From an uncultured Sphingomonas sp. (lineage in GTDB: Bacteria; Pseudomonadota; Alphaproteobacteria; Sphingomonadales; Sphingomonadaceae), in assembly GCF_913777625.1 (NCBI RefSeq), contig NZ_CAJYTI010000020.1:1-64000 (forward strand): DNA of 64,000 nt, written 5' to 3'. Below, in pieces: positions 52,738 through 61,901 of this stretch (position 1 is the first letter of the stretch; each line of letters starts with the position of its first letter). Below the pieces are notes generated by a model, which made no database searches, had not been told where the DNA came from, and worked only from the letters and a program-made list of their open reading frames with translations. The translations under genes were made by a program, and so were the position numbers.

Positions 52738-54161
52738 TCGACCGCCGCACCCTGCTCGGCTCCGGCCTCGCGCTCGCCGCCACGCCCGCCTTCGCCGCCA
52801 CCACGACCGATCTCGCCAGCAAGCGCCCGGCACCCGCCGACCGACGCTTCGTCAGCAAGGCGGTGGAGCGTGAAATCACGCGCGTTTCCAAGCAGATCGC
52901 TGATCCGAAGCTGCGCTGGATGTTCGGCAACTGCTTCCCCAATACGCTCGACACCACGGTCAAGATGGGCGTGGTCGATGGAAAACCAGATGCGTTCGTC
53001 ATCACCGGCGACATCGACGCACTATGGTTACGGGACAGCTCAGCGCAGGTGCGTCCCTATCTGCATCTCGCCAGGGAAGATGCCGATCTGCGCCGCCTCT
53101 ACCACGGCCTGATCGCACGGCAAGCGCGCTGCATCCTGCTCGATCCCTATGCCAACGCCTTTCTCGAGGATCCGAACGCCCGCACCAAGCTGAGCTGGGC
53201 GCTCGCGGACAAGACCGAGATGAAGCCCGGCGTCGCCGAACGGAAGTGGGAGGTGGACAGCCTCTGCTATCCCATTCGCCTGGCCCATGATTACTGGAAG
53301 GCGACCGGCGACACCACGCCGTTCGATGCACAATGGGCAGAATCTGCCCGCGCGATCCTGCGCACCTTCCGCGAGCAGCAGCGTAAGACCGGTGCCGGGC
53401 CGTACCGGTTCCTCCGCAACAGCGACCGGCCGACCGAGACGTTGATGCTCGACGGCTATGGCGCGCCGACACGGCCGGTCGGGCTGATCCATTCCGGTTT
53501 CCGACCCTCAGACGATGCCTGCATCTACCCCTTTCTGATTCCTGCCAATTATTTCGCCGTGACGGTACTTCGCGAGCTCGCGATACTCGTGATGGCCGCC
53601 CGCCAGGACACCGCATTGGCGAGCGACGCCACCGCGCTGGCCGACGAAGTCGCCGCCGCGCTCCGCGACTATGGCACGATGCGGCTGCGCGACGGCAGCG
53701 AGGTGATTGCCTATGAGGTCGACGGCTTCGGCAACGCGATCTTCATGGACGACGCCAATGTACCGTCGCTTTCCAGCCTCGCCTATCTGCGCTGCTTCGA
53801 TCGCGCCGACCCGCTATGGCAGCGCACCGCCGCGGCGGCGTGGAGCGAGACCAATCCCTATTGGTCGCGCGGCAAGGTGATCGAAGGCATTGGCGGCCCG
53901 CATGTCGGGCTGGGCCAGGTCTGGCCTATGTCACTGATTATTCGGGCATTCTCGCATGATGACGATGTGCGAACGCCTCGCAATATCTTGAGAATGCTTA
54001 GCAATAGCGATGCTGGCACCGGCTTTATCCATGAAGCCGTGGACCAGAATGACCCCGCCAAATTCACCCGCGACTGGTTTGCCTGGGCCAACGGCCTGTT
54101 CGGCGAGCTGATCGTCCACCTGGCCGCCACCCAACCCCAGCTCCTTCAGGAGATGCTGTGA
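52734..54161 (+). CDS. GH125 exo-alpha-1,6-mannosidase
   Basis: The 475-residue protein starts MIDRRTLLGSGLALAATPAF, a twin-arginine type signal, and contains the GH125 segments GNCFPNTLDTTVK, ITGDIDALWLRDSSAQVRPY, CILLDPYANAF, RKWEVDSLCYPIRL, GLIHSGFRPSDDACIYPFLI and GGPHVGLGQVWPMSL. GH125 enzymes cleave non-reducing alpha-1,6-mannose in N-glycan cores. The start overlaps the GH3 stop (ATGA). Confidence 0.93.
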   Translation: MIDRRTLLGSGLALAATPAFAATTTDLASKRPAPADRRFVSKAVEREITRVSKQIADPKLRWMFGNCFPNTLDTTVKMGVVDGKPDAFVITGDIDALWLRDSSAQVRPYLHLAREDADLRRLYHGLIARQARCILLDPYANAFLEDPNARTKLSWALADKTEMKPGVAERKWEVDSLCYPIRLAHDYWKATGDTTPFDAQWAESARAILRTFREQQRKTGAGPYRFLRNSDRPTETLMLDGYGAPTRPVGLIHSGFRPSDDACIYPFLIPANYFAVTVLRELAILVMAARQDTALASDATALADEVAAALRDYGTMRLRDGSEVIAYEVDGFGNAIFMDDANVPSLSSLAYLRCFDRADPLWQRTAAAAWSETNPYWSRGKVIEGIGGPHVGLGQVWPMSLIIRAFSHDDDVRTPRNILRMLSNSDAGTGFIHEAVDQNDPAKFTRDWFAWANGLFGELIVHLAATQPQLLQEML

Positions 54162-56482
54162 TGTTCACCCGCCGCCGCCTGCTCGGCTCCAGCGCGATCG
54201 GTCTGGCCGCCGCAGCCACGCCGCGCATCGCCTTTGCGCAGGCGCCGCGCCGTACTGCGCCCAACCTGTTCATCGGCACCGGCGGCACCGGACATACCTA
54301 TCCGGGCGCGTCGCTCCCCTTCGGCATGGTGCAGCTGAGCCCCGATACCGGCGTCGAGCGCTGGGAGACCTGCTCGGGCTATTATCACACCGACGGCTCG
54401 ATCCTCGGCTTCTCGCATACGCACCTCTCGGGCACCGGCATCGGCGACATGCTCGACCTGCTCGTTGTCCCCGGCCGGGGACCGGTGGTGCTGCAGCCCG
54501 GCACCCGCGAAAAGCCGGAGACCGGCTATCGGCAGCGCTATCAGGACGAGCGCGCCGAGCCGGGCTATTACAGCGTCGCGCTGGAGAACGGCGTCCGCGC
54601 CGAGCTGACCGTTACAGAGCGAACCGGCTGGCATCGCTACACTTTCCCCGCCGGCGCCGGGCACATCCTGCTCGACCTCTCGCACCTGGTGCTCGACAGC
54701 TCGGACAACCCGCCGCTGATCGCCGACGCGGTGATCGAGGTGGCGCCGGACGGCACGATCACCGGCCAGCGACAAGTCTTCCGCTGGGCCAAGGGCCGCA
54801 AGATTTTCTTCGCGCTCCAGCTCTCGCGCCAGCCCGATCGGATCACGCTCTACGCCGATGACGATGCCGAGCAGCCCGCCGGCAGCACCAGGGTCACCGG
54901 GCGGCGACTGAAGGCGGTGCTGCACTATGCGGACGCCGGAAATGCTCCGATTTCCGTACGTTGTGGCATTTCCGGCGTCGATGTGGCCGGGGCCCGAGCC
55001 AATCTCGTCACCGAAGCGGGACATTGGGACTTCGATGCCACCCGTCGCAAAGCCACCGCCCGGTGGCAACCGGCGCTCGACGCCGTCCGCGTCGAAGGCG
55101 GCACCGCCGACCAGCGGACGATCCTCACGACGTCGCTGTACCACGCCCAGCTCGCCCCCACGCTCTTCTCGGACGTCGATGGCCGCTATCTCGGCATGGA
55201 CGGGCAGATCCACACCGTGCCCATGGGCGGCGCGGCGTACAGCACCTGGTCGCTGTGGGACACCTATCGCGCGCTGCACCCGCTGCTCACCCTGATCGCG
55301 CCCGATCGGGTCAAGTCGCTCGTCGATGACCTGATCCGCCAGACTGCCCAGTCACCCTATGGCCCCCTGGTCTGGCCGCTGCAGGGCAAGGAAACCGGCA
55401 CGATGATCGGCTGGCACGGCGTGGTGCCGCTCGCCGAGGCGCAGGCCAAGGGGATTCCGGCCGAGTACGCCGCCGCCTGGCCCGCGATCCGCCGCCGCAG
55501 CTTCGATTTCACCGCGCCGGACCTCGACAACAGCAAGGGCCGCGACCTCTACGACAGCCTCGGCTATGTGCCCGCCGACAAATGGTGGGAAAGCGTCAGC
55601 CGCACCCAGGAATATGCCTATGACGACTGGGCATCGGCGCACCTCGCCGCCGCGATCGGGGAGAAGGCCGATGCGGCGCGGCTGGCCAAGCGTTCGGGCA
55701 ACTGGCGCAACGTGATCGACGGCAATATCGGCTTTGCCCGCCCCCGCTTCGCCGATGGCAGCTGGTGGACACCCTATGATCCGATCCAGCTCGGCCACAT
55801 GCCCAAGCCTTGGTGGCGCGATTATACCGAGGCGAATGGCTGGCAGGCGACCTTCCTCAACCAGCACGACGTCCACGACCTGATCGCGCATATGGGCGGC
55901 GACGCCACGTTCGAGGCGAAGCTCGATGCGCTGTTCAACGCGCCCTCCACGCTCCCGGCCAATGCCCCGCCCGATATCTCCGGGCTGGTCGGCCAGTACG
56001 CGCATGGCAACGAGCCCGATCAGCACGCCGCCTATCTCTATGCCTATTGTGGCGCGCCCTGGAAGACGCAGGCGATGGTCCGGCGGCTGTGCACGGAGAT
56101 GTACAAGAACGATCCAGATGGAATCATCGGCAACGACGATTGCGGCCAGATGAGCGCCTGGTACGTCTTCTCGGCGCTGGGCTTCTACCCGGTCGATCCG
56201 GTCTCGACGGTCTATGTCTTCGGCTCCCCGCTGTTCGAGCGCGCCGAGGTGACGGTGGGCGCGGGCAAACGGCTGGTTATCGAGGCGCCGGGCAACCGGC
56301 CGGACACGCCCTATGTGGCCGCCGTCACCTGGAACGGCAAACCCTGGACCAAGAGCTGGATCGCGCACGCCGATCTGGTGAAGGGCGGTACGCTACGCTT
56401 CACCATGTCGGCTACACCGAACCCGGCGTTCGGCCGGGCGCCGGCCGACCGTCCGCCGTCCGGTGGCCACGTGCGCGCCTGA
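54161..56482 (+). CDS. GH92 exo-alpha-mannosidase
   Basis: The 773-residue enzyme has a Tat-like signal (FTRRRLLGSSAIGLAAAATP), an N-terminal beta-sandwich (NLFIGTGGTGHTYPGASLPF, GFSHTHLSGTGIGD) and the GH92 alpha/alpha barrel with STWSLWDTYRALHPL, PLQGKETGTMIGWHG, YAHGNEPDQHAAYLYAY and GNDDCGQMSAWYVFSALGFY. These Ca-dependent exo-alpha-mannosidases remove alpha-1,2/1,3-linked mannose. The start overlaps the GH125 stop by one base (TGATG) after AGGAG. Confidence 0.95.
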   Translation: MFTRRRLLGSSAIGLAAAATPRIAFAQAPRRTAPNLFIGTGGTGHTYPGASLPFGMVQLSPDTGVERWETCSGYYHTDGSILGFSHTHLSGTGIGDMLDLLVVPGRGPVVLQPGTREKPETGYRQRYQDERAEPGYYSVALENGVRAELTVTERTGWHRYTFPAGAGHILLDLSHLVLDSSDNPPLIADAVIEVAPDGTITGQRQVFRWAKGRKIFFALQLSRQPDRITLYADDDAEQPAGSTRVTGRRLKAVLHYADAGNAPISVRCGISGVDVAGARANLVTEAGHWDFDATRRKATARWQPALDAVRVEGGTADQRTILTTSLYHAQLAPTLFSDVDGRYLGMDGQIHTVPMGGAAYSTWSLWDTYRALHPLLTLIAPDRVKSLVDDLIRQTAQSPYGPLVWPLQGKETGTMIGWHGVVPLAEAQAKGIPAEYAAAWPAIRRRSFDFTAPDLDNSKGRDLYDSLGYVPADKWWESVSRTQEYAYDDWASAHLAAAIGEKADAARLAKRSGNWRNVIDGNIGFARPRFADGSWWTPYDPIQLGHMPKPWWRDYTEANGWQATFLNQHDVHDLIAHMGGDATFEAKLDALFNAPSTLPANAPPDISGLVGQYAHGNEPDQHAAYLYAYCGAPWKTQAMVRRLCTEMYKNDPDGIIGNDDCGQMSAWYVFSALGFYPVDPVSTVYVFGSPLFERAEVTVGAGKRLVIEAPGNRPDTPYVAAVTWNGKPWTKSWIAHADLVKGGTLRFTMSATPNPAFGRAPADRPPSGGHVRA

Positions 56483-58683
56483 TGCTGCTCGCCGCCGCGC
56501 TTCTGACGACGACACCCTGCGTCGCCGCTGGCAAGGGCGGCGAGGTGGCGGCCGATCTGCTGCGCACGCGGCTGGCGGAGCGCCACGCGGCCTGCGCCCG
56601 CGTGTTGCTTGCACCCAGCGACGCGGTTGCCGCCGCCCTGCCCGCGGCGCAGCGGTCAACCTGGCGCAAGGTCGCCCCGCGTCACCTGCCGCGCGAGGGC
56701 TTCGCGGTCCGGCGCATCGGCGACACGCTGGTCATCACCGCGCAGGCAACGCGCGGGCTTGTCTATGGCGCCGGCTGGTATCTTCGCACGGGCGCCCGGC
56801 CCCTGCGCTATGACAGCGCGCCCGCGCGCCCCGTGCGGCTCACCCAGATCGGCTACCGCGCCAAGAACAACAGTTACGATGCCTGGACGCTGGCGATGTT
56901 CCAGCGCCGCATCGAGGACTTCGCGCTATGGGGCGCAAGCGGCGTGCAGGTGATCGCGCCGATCTCCGACGATGACGACAGCAGCCCGCTCTTCCCTGCC
57001 CCGCCGCTGGAGACGCTGCGTGGCATCGGCGCAATCGCCCACCGGCTCGGCATCGACTTCGCGCTCTATTATCCCAACCTCCATGACTATGCGACGCCGG
57101 CCGAGCGTGATGCGGAGCTTGGCCGCTTCCGCACGCTGCTCGGGCAGCTGCCGCAGGTCGACGCGCTGTACGTGCCCGGCGGCGACCCGGGCCATGCCGC
57201 CCCGGCCAACCTCTTCCCCCTCGTCGCCGAGGAAGCGGCGGCGCTGCACGGGCGCAATCCCGCCGCGAGCATATGGGTCTCGACCCAGGGCTTCGATGCC
57301 GCCGGGCTCGACGCCTTCTACGCCCAGCTCGCCCGCCGTCCGCGCTGGCTGACCGGCATCTTCGCCGGCCCGCAGACCCGCGACCCGGTGGCTGTCCAGC
57401 GCCGCAATCTGCCCGCCGGATATCGGCTGCTGCTCTACCCGGACATCGCCCACACCATGCACGCGCAGGTGCCGGTCGACCGCTGGAGCCCTGCCTTCGC
57501 GCTCACCGAAGGCCGCGAGCCGATCAACCCCCGCCCGCGCGCGATGACGGCGCTGTTCCGGCATCTCGATCCGGGCAGCAGCGGCTTCGTCACCTATTCG
57601 GAAGGCGTGAACGACGATGTGAACCAGTTCCTCTGGTTCCGCCTGGGCTGGGATCCGCACACCACAGCCGAAGCGTTTGCCCGCGACTATGCCGCCGGCT
57701 TCATCGGCGATTCCACTGCGGCCAAGGCGCTGTTCGCGCTCGAAGACAATTGGGTGGGAGATCCCGCCGCCAATGCGCGGATCGACGCGACGCTGGCGCT
57801 GGTGGATGGCCTCAATCCCGCCGCCTGGGCCGATTGGCGGATCGATGCGCTGCGCTACCGTGCGGTGTACGATGCGATCGTCCGCCACCGACTGATCGCC
57901 GCCCGCGCGCGCGAAGCCGCCGCGCTTGCTGCCCCGGATGCCGCCACGGCCCGTGCCCGGCTCGCCGAGCCCGATCCCGCCCCCGTGCCTGCCTTGCGTA
58001 CCCGGCTGTTCGCGCTCGCCGAACGACTGTGGCAGGGCGCGCGGCTCCAGCTCAGTGTAAAGCGCTACGGTGCCACCACCATCGAGCGCGGCGCCAATCT
58101 CGATCGCGTCGATGTCGACCTCAACGACCGCGTCTGGATCGAGCGCCAGCTGGCTACCCGGACACCCGCCCAGCTCGCCGACTATGCCCGCACGCGCGAC
58201 GGCGCGCTGTACGACGATCTCGGCGATCCCTGGAACGCCCCCCACCTCGTTCGCGGCAGCAGCCCGGCCACCGATCCCCTGCGCTTCGACGGCGCCGTCG
58301 AGGGCATTGCCGATCGCACGCCCGAGGACGGCTGGCGAATGTCGTGGATCAGCTATGCCGAGAGTCTCTACGACGCCCCGCTGCGGCTCCAGTATACCGG
58401 CCTCGACCCCAAGCGCCGCTACCGCCTGATCGCCACCTATGCGGGCGAGGACTATTGGCTGCCGATGCGGCTCGTCGCCACGGGCGGCATCGAGATCCAC
58501 CCCCCGCTCGACCGCAAGACCAACCCGATGACGGTCGAATTCGACATCCCCGTCGCCGCCACCCGAAGCGGCACGCTCGACCTCGCCTGGACACGGCCCG
58601 CCGGCATGGGCGGCAGCGGCCGCGGCCATCAGGTCGCCGAGACCTGGCTTATCCCCGAACCCCTCCCCGGAGAACGCAAATGA
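56482..58683 (+). CDS. Exported protein of unassigned hydrolase-like family
   Basis: I do not recognise an established family for this 733-residue protein. It has a short signal-like start (MLLAAALLTTTPCVAAGKGG), a GH20b-like alpha/beta segment (about 20-100: DTLVITAQATRGLVYGAGWY), then a region that looks like a TIM barrel (about 110-470) with GYRAKNNSYDAWTLA at 122, VIAPISDDDDSSPLFP at 157, YVPGGDPGH near 230 and EGVNDDVNQFLWFRLGW near 374, a helical section, and a C-terminal beta domain. Some features recall GH67/GH84-type enzymes. Its place between GH92 and GH29, overlapping both by 1-4 bases, argues for a glycosidase of the same pathway. Confidence 0.75.
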   Translation: MLLAAALLTTTPCVAAGKGGEVAADLLRTRLAERHAACARVLLAPSDAVAAALPAAQRSTWRKVAPRHLPREGFAVRRIGDTLVITAQATRGLVYGAGWYLRTGARPLRYDSAPARPVRLTQIGYRAKNNSYDAWTLAMFQRRIEDFALWGASGVQVIAPISDDDDSSPLFPAPPLETLRGIGAIAHRLGIDFALYYPNLHDYATPAERDAELGRFRTLLGQLPQVDALYVPGGDPGHAAPANLFPLVAEEAAALHGRNPAASIWVSTQGFDAAGLDAFYAQLARRPRWLTGIFAGPQTRDPVAVQRRNLPAGYRLLLYPDIAHTMHAQVPVDRWSPAFALTEGREPINPRPRAMTALFRHLDPGSSGFVTYSEGVNDDVNQFLWFRLGWDPHTTAEAFARDYAAGFIGDSTAAKALFALEDNWVGDPAANARIDATLALVDGLNPAAWADWRIDALRYRAVYDAIVRHRLIAARAREAAALAAPDAATARARLAEPDPAPVPALRTRLFALAERLWQGARLQLSVKRYGATTIERGANLDRVDVDLNDRVWIERQLATRTPAQLADYARTRDGALYDDLGDPWNAPHLVRGSSPATDPLRFDGAVEGIADRTPEDGWRMSWISYAESLYDAPLRLQYTGLDPKRRYRLIATYAGEDYWLPMRLVATGGIEIHPPLDRKTNPMTVEFDIPVAATRSGTLDLAWTRPAGMGGSGRGHQVAETWLIPEPLPGERK

Positions 58684-60599
58684 CGACCCTTTCCCGCCGA
58701 GCGCTCGTCGCCGCAGGCCTTGCCTCGCCCGCGATCGCGCATGCCGCCGGCAGCGCGGCCAAGACCGCAGCACCCCAGCCGTTCGGCGCCACGCCCTCCG
58801 CCCGCCAGTGGAAATGGCACCAGCGCGAGCAATATGCCTTCATCCATTTCTCGATGAACACCTTCACCGACAAGGAATGGGGCTATGGGGACGAGGATCC
58901 CAAGACCTTCAACCCCACCGATTTCAGCGCCGACCAGATCGTCGCGGGAGCCAAGGCGGGTGGGCTCAAGGGCCTGATCCTGGTCTGCAAGCACCACGAC
59001 GGCTTCTGCCTGTGGCCGACGACGCTGACCGAGCATTGCATCCGCAACAGCCCTTACAAGAACGGCCAGGGCGACATCGTCCGCGAGATGTCGGACGCGT
59101 GCAAGCGCGCCGGCCTGCCCTTCGGCGTCTATCTCTCGCCCTGGGACCGCAACCATGCCGAATATGGCCGCCCCGGCTACATCAGCTATTATCGCGCCCA
59201 GCTGACCGAGCTTTGCACCCAGTACGGCACGCTGTTCGAAGTGTGGTTCGACGGCGCCAATGGCGGCGACGGCTATTATGGCGGCGCGCGCGAGACCCGG
59301 AAGATCGACGCGCCGGCCTATTACAACTGGCCGTCGATCGTCGCGCTGGTCCACAAGCTCCAGCCCGATGCCTGCACCTTCGATCCGCTCGGCGCCGATA
59401 TCCGCTGGGTGGGCAACGAGGACGGCGTGGCGGGCGACCCCTGCTGGCCGACCATGCCCAACCACCCGTACGTACAGAGCGAGGGCAATTCGGGCGTGCG
59501 CGGCGGCGCGCTGTGGTGGCCGGCCGAGACCGACGTCTCGATCCGCCCGGGCTGGTTCTACCATGCCGACGAGGATTCGCGGGTGAAGAGCCCCGAGCGG
59601 CTGGTGCAGCTGTATGACGAGTCGGTGGGCCGTGGGACCAATCTGAACCTCAACCTGCCGCCCGATCGCCGCGGCCGCATCGCCGACCAGGACGTGAAGA
59701 TCCTCAAGAGCTTCGGCGACGCGATCCGCGCGACCTTTGCGCAGGACCTGGCAAAGAGCGCGGTCGCCCATGCCAGCGCGGTGCGCGGGCCCGGCTTCGA
59801 GGCAGCGCGCGTGCTCGACGGCAATCGCGAGACCTATTGGTCGACGCCCGACGGCGCGAACACCCCCACCCTCACCTTGGACCTCAAGCCCGGCACCCGC
59901 TTCGACGTGATTCGCCTGCGCGAATATCTGCCGCTCGGCGTGCGGGTGACGCGCTTCGCCGTGGATGCCGAGATCGACGGCGCCTGGCAGCAACTCGCGG
60001 AGAAGCAGTGCATCTCGGCGCAGCGCATCCTCCGCCTGCCCCAGCCCGTCGCGCCGCGCCGCGTGCGGCTGCGCATCCTGGAGGCGGCCGCCTGCCCCGC
60101 AATCAGCGAATTCGCCCTGTTCCGTGCGGTGGCACCGGCACCGGTCGCGCCGATCATATCGTCCGACCCCACCGTGCTCGATACGCGCGGCTGGACGATC
60201 GCCGGAGCCAGCGCGCCGGGTGCAGAAAAGCTGCTGGATCGCGATCCTGGCACGATCTTGACGCTCCCGGCGCCGCGCCCGGGCACGCCCGCGACGATCA
60301 CCATCGATCTGGGCGCAACCACCACGCTTGCCGGCTTCAGCCTGACGCCGTCGCGCCATGTGATGATCGGCGCGGCGCCGCCCAAGGGCTACCAGGCGGA
60401 GACCAGTGTGGACGGTACCAATTGGGATCCTGCTGCGACCGGCGAGTTCAGCAACATCGCCTATGCCCTGTCGACGCAGCGCATCGGGTTCGCCAAGGCG
60501 CGCGCGGCACGTTTCCTGCGGCTGACCTTTGCCGAAACGGCGCTGCCCGAAGCCAAGCTGGCGATCGCGGAAATCGGCGGGTTCACCACGCCCCGCTGA
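58680..60599 (+). CDS. GH29 alpha-L-fucosidase with two F5/8C-like domains
   Basis: The 639-residue protein has an N-terminal twin-arginine-like leader (TLSRRALVAAGLASPAIA), a GH29 barrel (QWKWHQREQYAFIHFSMNTF, VCKHHDGFCLWPT, nucleophile Asp191 in EVWFDGANG) and two C-terminal discoidin (F5/8C)-type beta domains (about 355-480 and 500-635). The HFSMNTF and FDGANG context suits the GH29-B type (alpha-1,3/1,4 fucose), though core fucose is possible. The start overlaps the upstream stop (ATGA). A hairpin terminator follows. Confidence 0.92.
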   Translation: MTTLSRRALVAAGLASPAIAHAAGSAAKTAAPQPFGATPSARQWKWHQREQYAFIHFSMNTFTDKEWGYGDEDPKTFNPTDFSADQIVAGAKAGGLKGLILVCKHHDGFCLWPTTLTEHCIRNSPYKNGQGDIVREMSDACKRAGLPFGVYLSPWDRNHAEYGRPGYISYYRAQLTELCTQYGTLFEVWFDGANGGDGYYGGARETRKIDAPAYYNWPSIVALVHKLQPDACTFDPLGADIRWVGNEDGVAGDPCWPTMPNHPYVQSEGNSGVRGGALWWPAETDVSIRPGWFYHADEDSRVKSPERLVQLYDESVGRGTNLNLNLPPDRRGRIADQDVKILKSFGDAIRATFAQDLAKSAVAHASAVRGPGFEAARVLDGNRETYWSTPDGANTPTLTLDLKPGTRFDVIRLREYLPLGVRVTRFAVDAEIDGAWQQLAEKQCISAQRILRLPQPVAPRRVRLRILEAAACPAISEFALFRAVAPAPVAPIISSDPTVLDTRGWTIAGASAPGAEKLLDRDPGTILTLPAPRPGTPATITIDLGATTTLAGFSLTPSRHVMIGAAPPKGYQAETSVDGTNWDPAATGEFSNIAYALSTQRIGFAKARAARFLRLTFAETALPEAKLAIAEIGGFTTPR

Positions 60600-60625
60600 C
60601 GTTCCTGCCCAGTACCAAGACCACG

Positions 60626-60660
60626 CGCGCCGGCGTCCGACATGTTCGGGCGCCGGCGCG
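60626..60660 (+). terminator. Hairpin terminator after the hydrolase operon
   Basis: A stem of about 15 base pairs (CGCGCCGGCGTCCGA against TCGGGCGCCGGCGCG) with a five-base loop lies 26 bases after the GH29 stop. The following sequence is only weakly T-rich. Confidence 0.65.
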
Positions 60661-60740
60661 TTGCATTGGCGCAACATCCTTCCCGAAAAAGGACGGCAGG
60701 CGCCTCGGACGTTGCCATATATAAAACCAATTTTCCGAAA

Positions 60741-60749
60741 TGGTATTGT
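60741..60749. promoter_or_regulatory. Half-site of the GntR operator upstream of the asparaginase gene
   Basis: TGGTATTGT (reverse ACAATACCA) lies 110 bases before the asparaginase start in an AT-rich stretch. It matches the half-site of the 44991-45008 inverted repeat. Proposed regulator site (inference). Confidence 0.45.
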
Positions 60750-60858
60750 ATTGATGTGGCACCTATGACAGCATCCCTTCGATGCGGTGACAGACATATG
60801 ACGCACCGCAACATGGGATTGTGCCGCAAAAATGCGGCGTTTCGAGGGGGTTGCTCCG

Positions 60859-61848
60859 ATGGGAATCCGTCGCCGCGATGCATTGAAGTGGGGGGTGACA
60901 GGCGCCGTGGCGCTGCCGACGCATGCCGCGCTGGCACAGCCGAACGACGCGCGCGCGCTGATCGTTTCCACCTGGGATTTCGGTGCAGCCGCCAATGCGG
61001 CCGCCTATGCCCAGTGGAAGAAGAGTGGCTCGCTGATCGATGCGGTCGAAGCGGGCGCCTGGGTGCCCGAAGCCGATCCCAATAACCACTCGGTCGGCTA
61101 TGGCGGCTATCCGGACCGCGACGGCCATGTGACGCTCGACGCGATCATCATGGACGATCGCGGCAATGTCGGTGCGGTCGCCGCGCTGGAGGACATTCTC
61201 CACCCGATTTCGGTCGCGCGGCGGGTGATGGAAAGGACGCCGCACACCTTTCTGGTCGGCGAAGGCGCCCGCCAGTTCGCGATCGAGCAGGGGTTCCCCA
61301 GGACCAAGCTGCTGACCGCCGAGGCAGAGGCGGCGTGGCGTGCGTGGCTGAAGACCGCCAAGTACAAGCCAATCGCCAACATCGAGAACCAGCGTGGTTC
61401 GGCGCTCGACCATGACACGATCGGAATCGTCGCCTGCGACGCCGCTGGTCGGCTGGCCGGCGCCTGCACCACCTCCGGCATGGCGTTCAAGCTGCGCGGC
61501 CGCGTCGGCGACTCGCCCCAGGCCGGGTGCGGCCTGATGGTCGAACCCGATGTCGGCGCCGCCACGGCAACCGGCGTGGGCGAGGAAGTAACCCGGATCG
61601 CCGGATCTGCGCGGATCGTCTCCTCGATGCGGGCGGGCATGCCCCCGATGGAGGCTTGCCGTGAAGCTGTTTTGCACATTGCCCGCTTGCGGGGCGATGC
61701 CGTCAAGGACGCGCAGGTCGCGTTCCTGGCGATTAACCGCGACGGTCTGGTCGGCGCCTATGCGCTGCAGCCCGGCTTTACCTATGCGGTTACCAACTTG
61801 GGGGGAGCGACGAGCGTGCTCGCCGCAGAGAGCCTGCGCAAAGGCTAG
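60859..61848 (+). CDS. N4-(beta-N-acetylglucosaminyl)-L-asparaginase (glycosylasparaginase)
   Basis: The 329-residue Ntn-hydrolase has a twin-arginine leader (MGIRRRDALKWGVTGAVALP) and the family features: EADPNNHSVGYGGYP, DAIIMDDRGNVGAVAALED, and the autocleavage site DHDTIGIVACD with nucleophile Thr187, followed by GDSPQAGCGLMV and GVGEEVTRI. These enzymes split the bond between GlcNAc and Asn in glycoasparagines. ATG 60859 follows GAGGGGG at eight bases; an upstream in-frame start would place residues before the leader. It lies between the hydrolase operon and the TonB receptor. Confidence 0.93.
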   Translation: MGIRRRDALKWGVTGAVALPTHAALAQPNDARALIVSTWDFGAAANAAAYAQWKKSGSLIDAVEAGAWVPEADPNNHSVGYGGYPDRDGHVTLDAIIMDDRGNVGAVAALEDILHPISVARRVMERTPHTFLVGEGARQFAIEQGFPRTKLLTAEAEAAWRAWLKTAKYKPIANIENQRGSALDHDTIGIVACDAAGRLAGACTTSGMAFKLRGRVGDSPQAGCGLMVEPDVGAATATGVGEEVTRIAGSARIVSSMRAGMPPMEACREAVLHIARLRGDAVKDAQVAFLAINRDGLVGAYALQPGFTYAVTNLGGATSVLAAESLRKG

Positions 61849-61901
61849 CGTACGCCAGCGCAGAACCATGTCAGCCCGGGGGCAAAAGGAAGGATAAAGT
61901 G

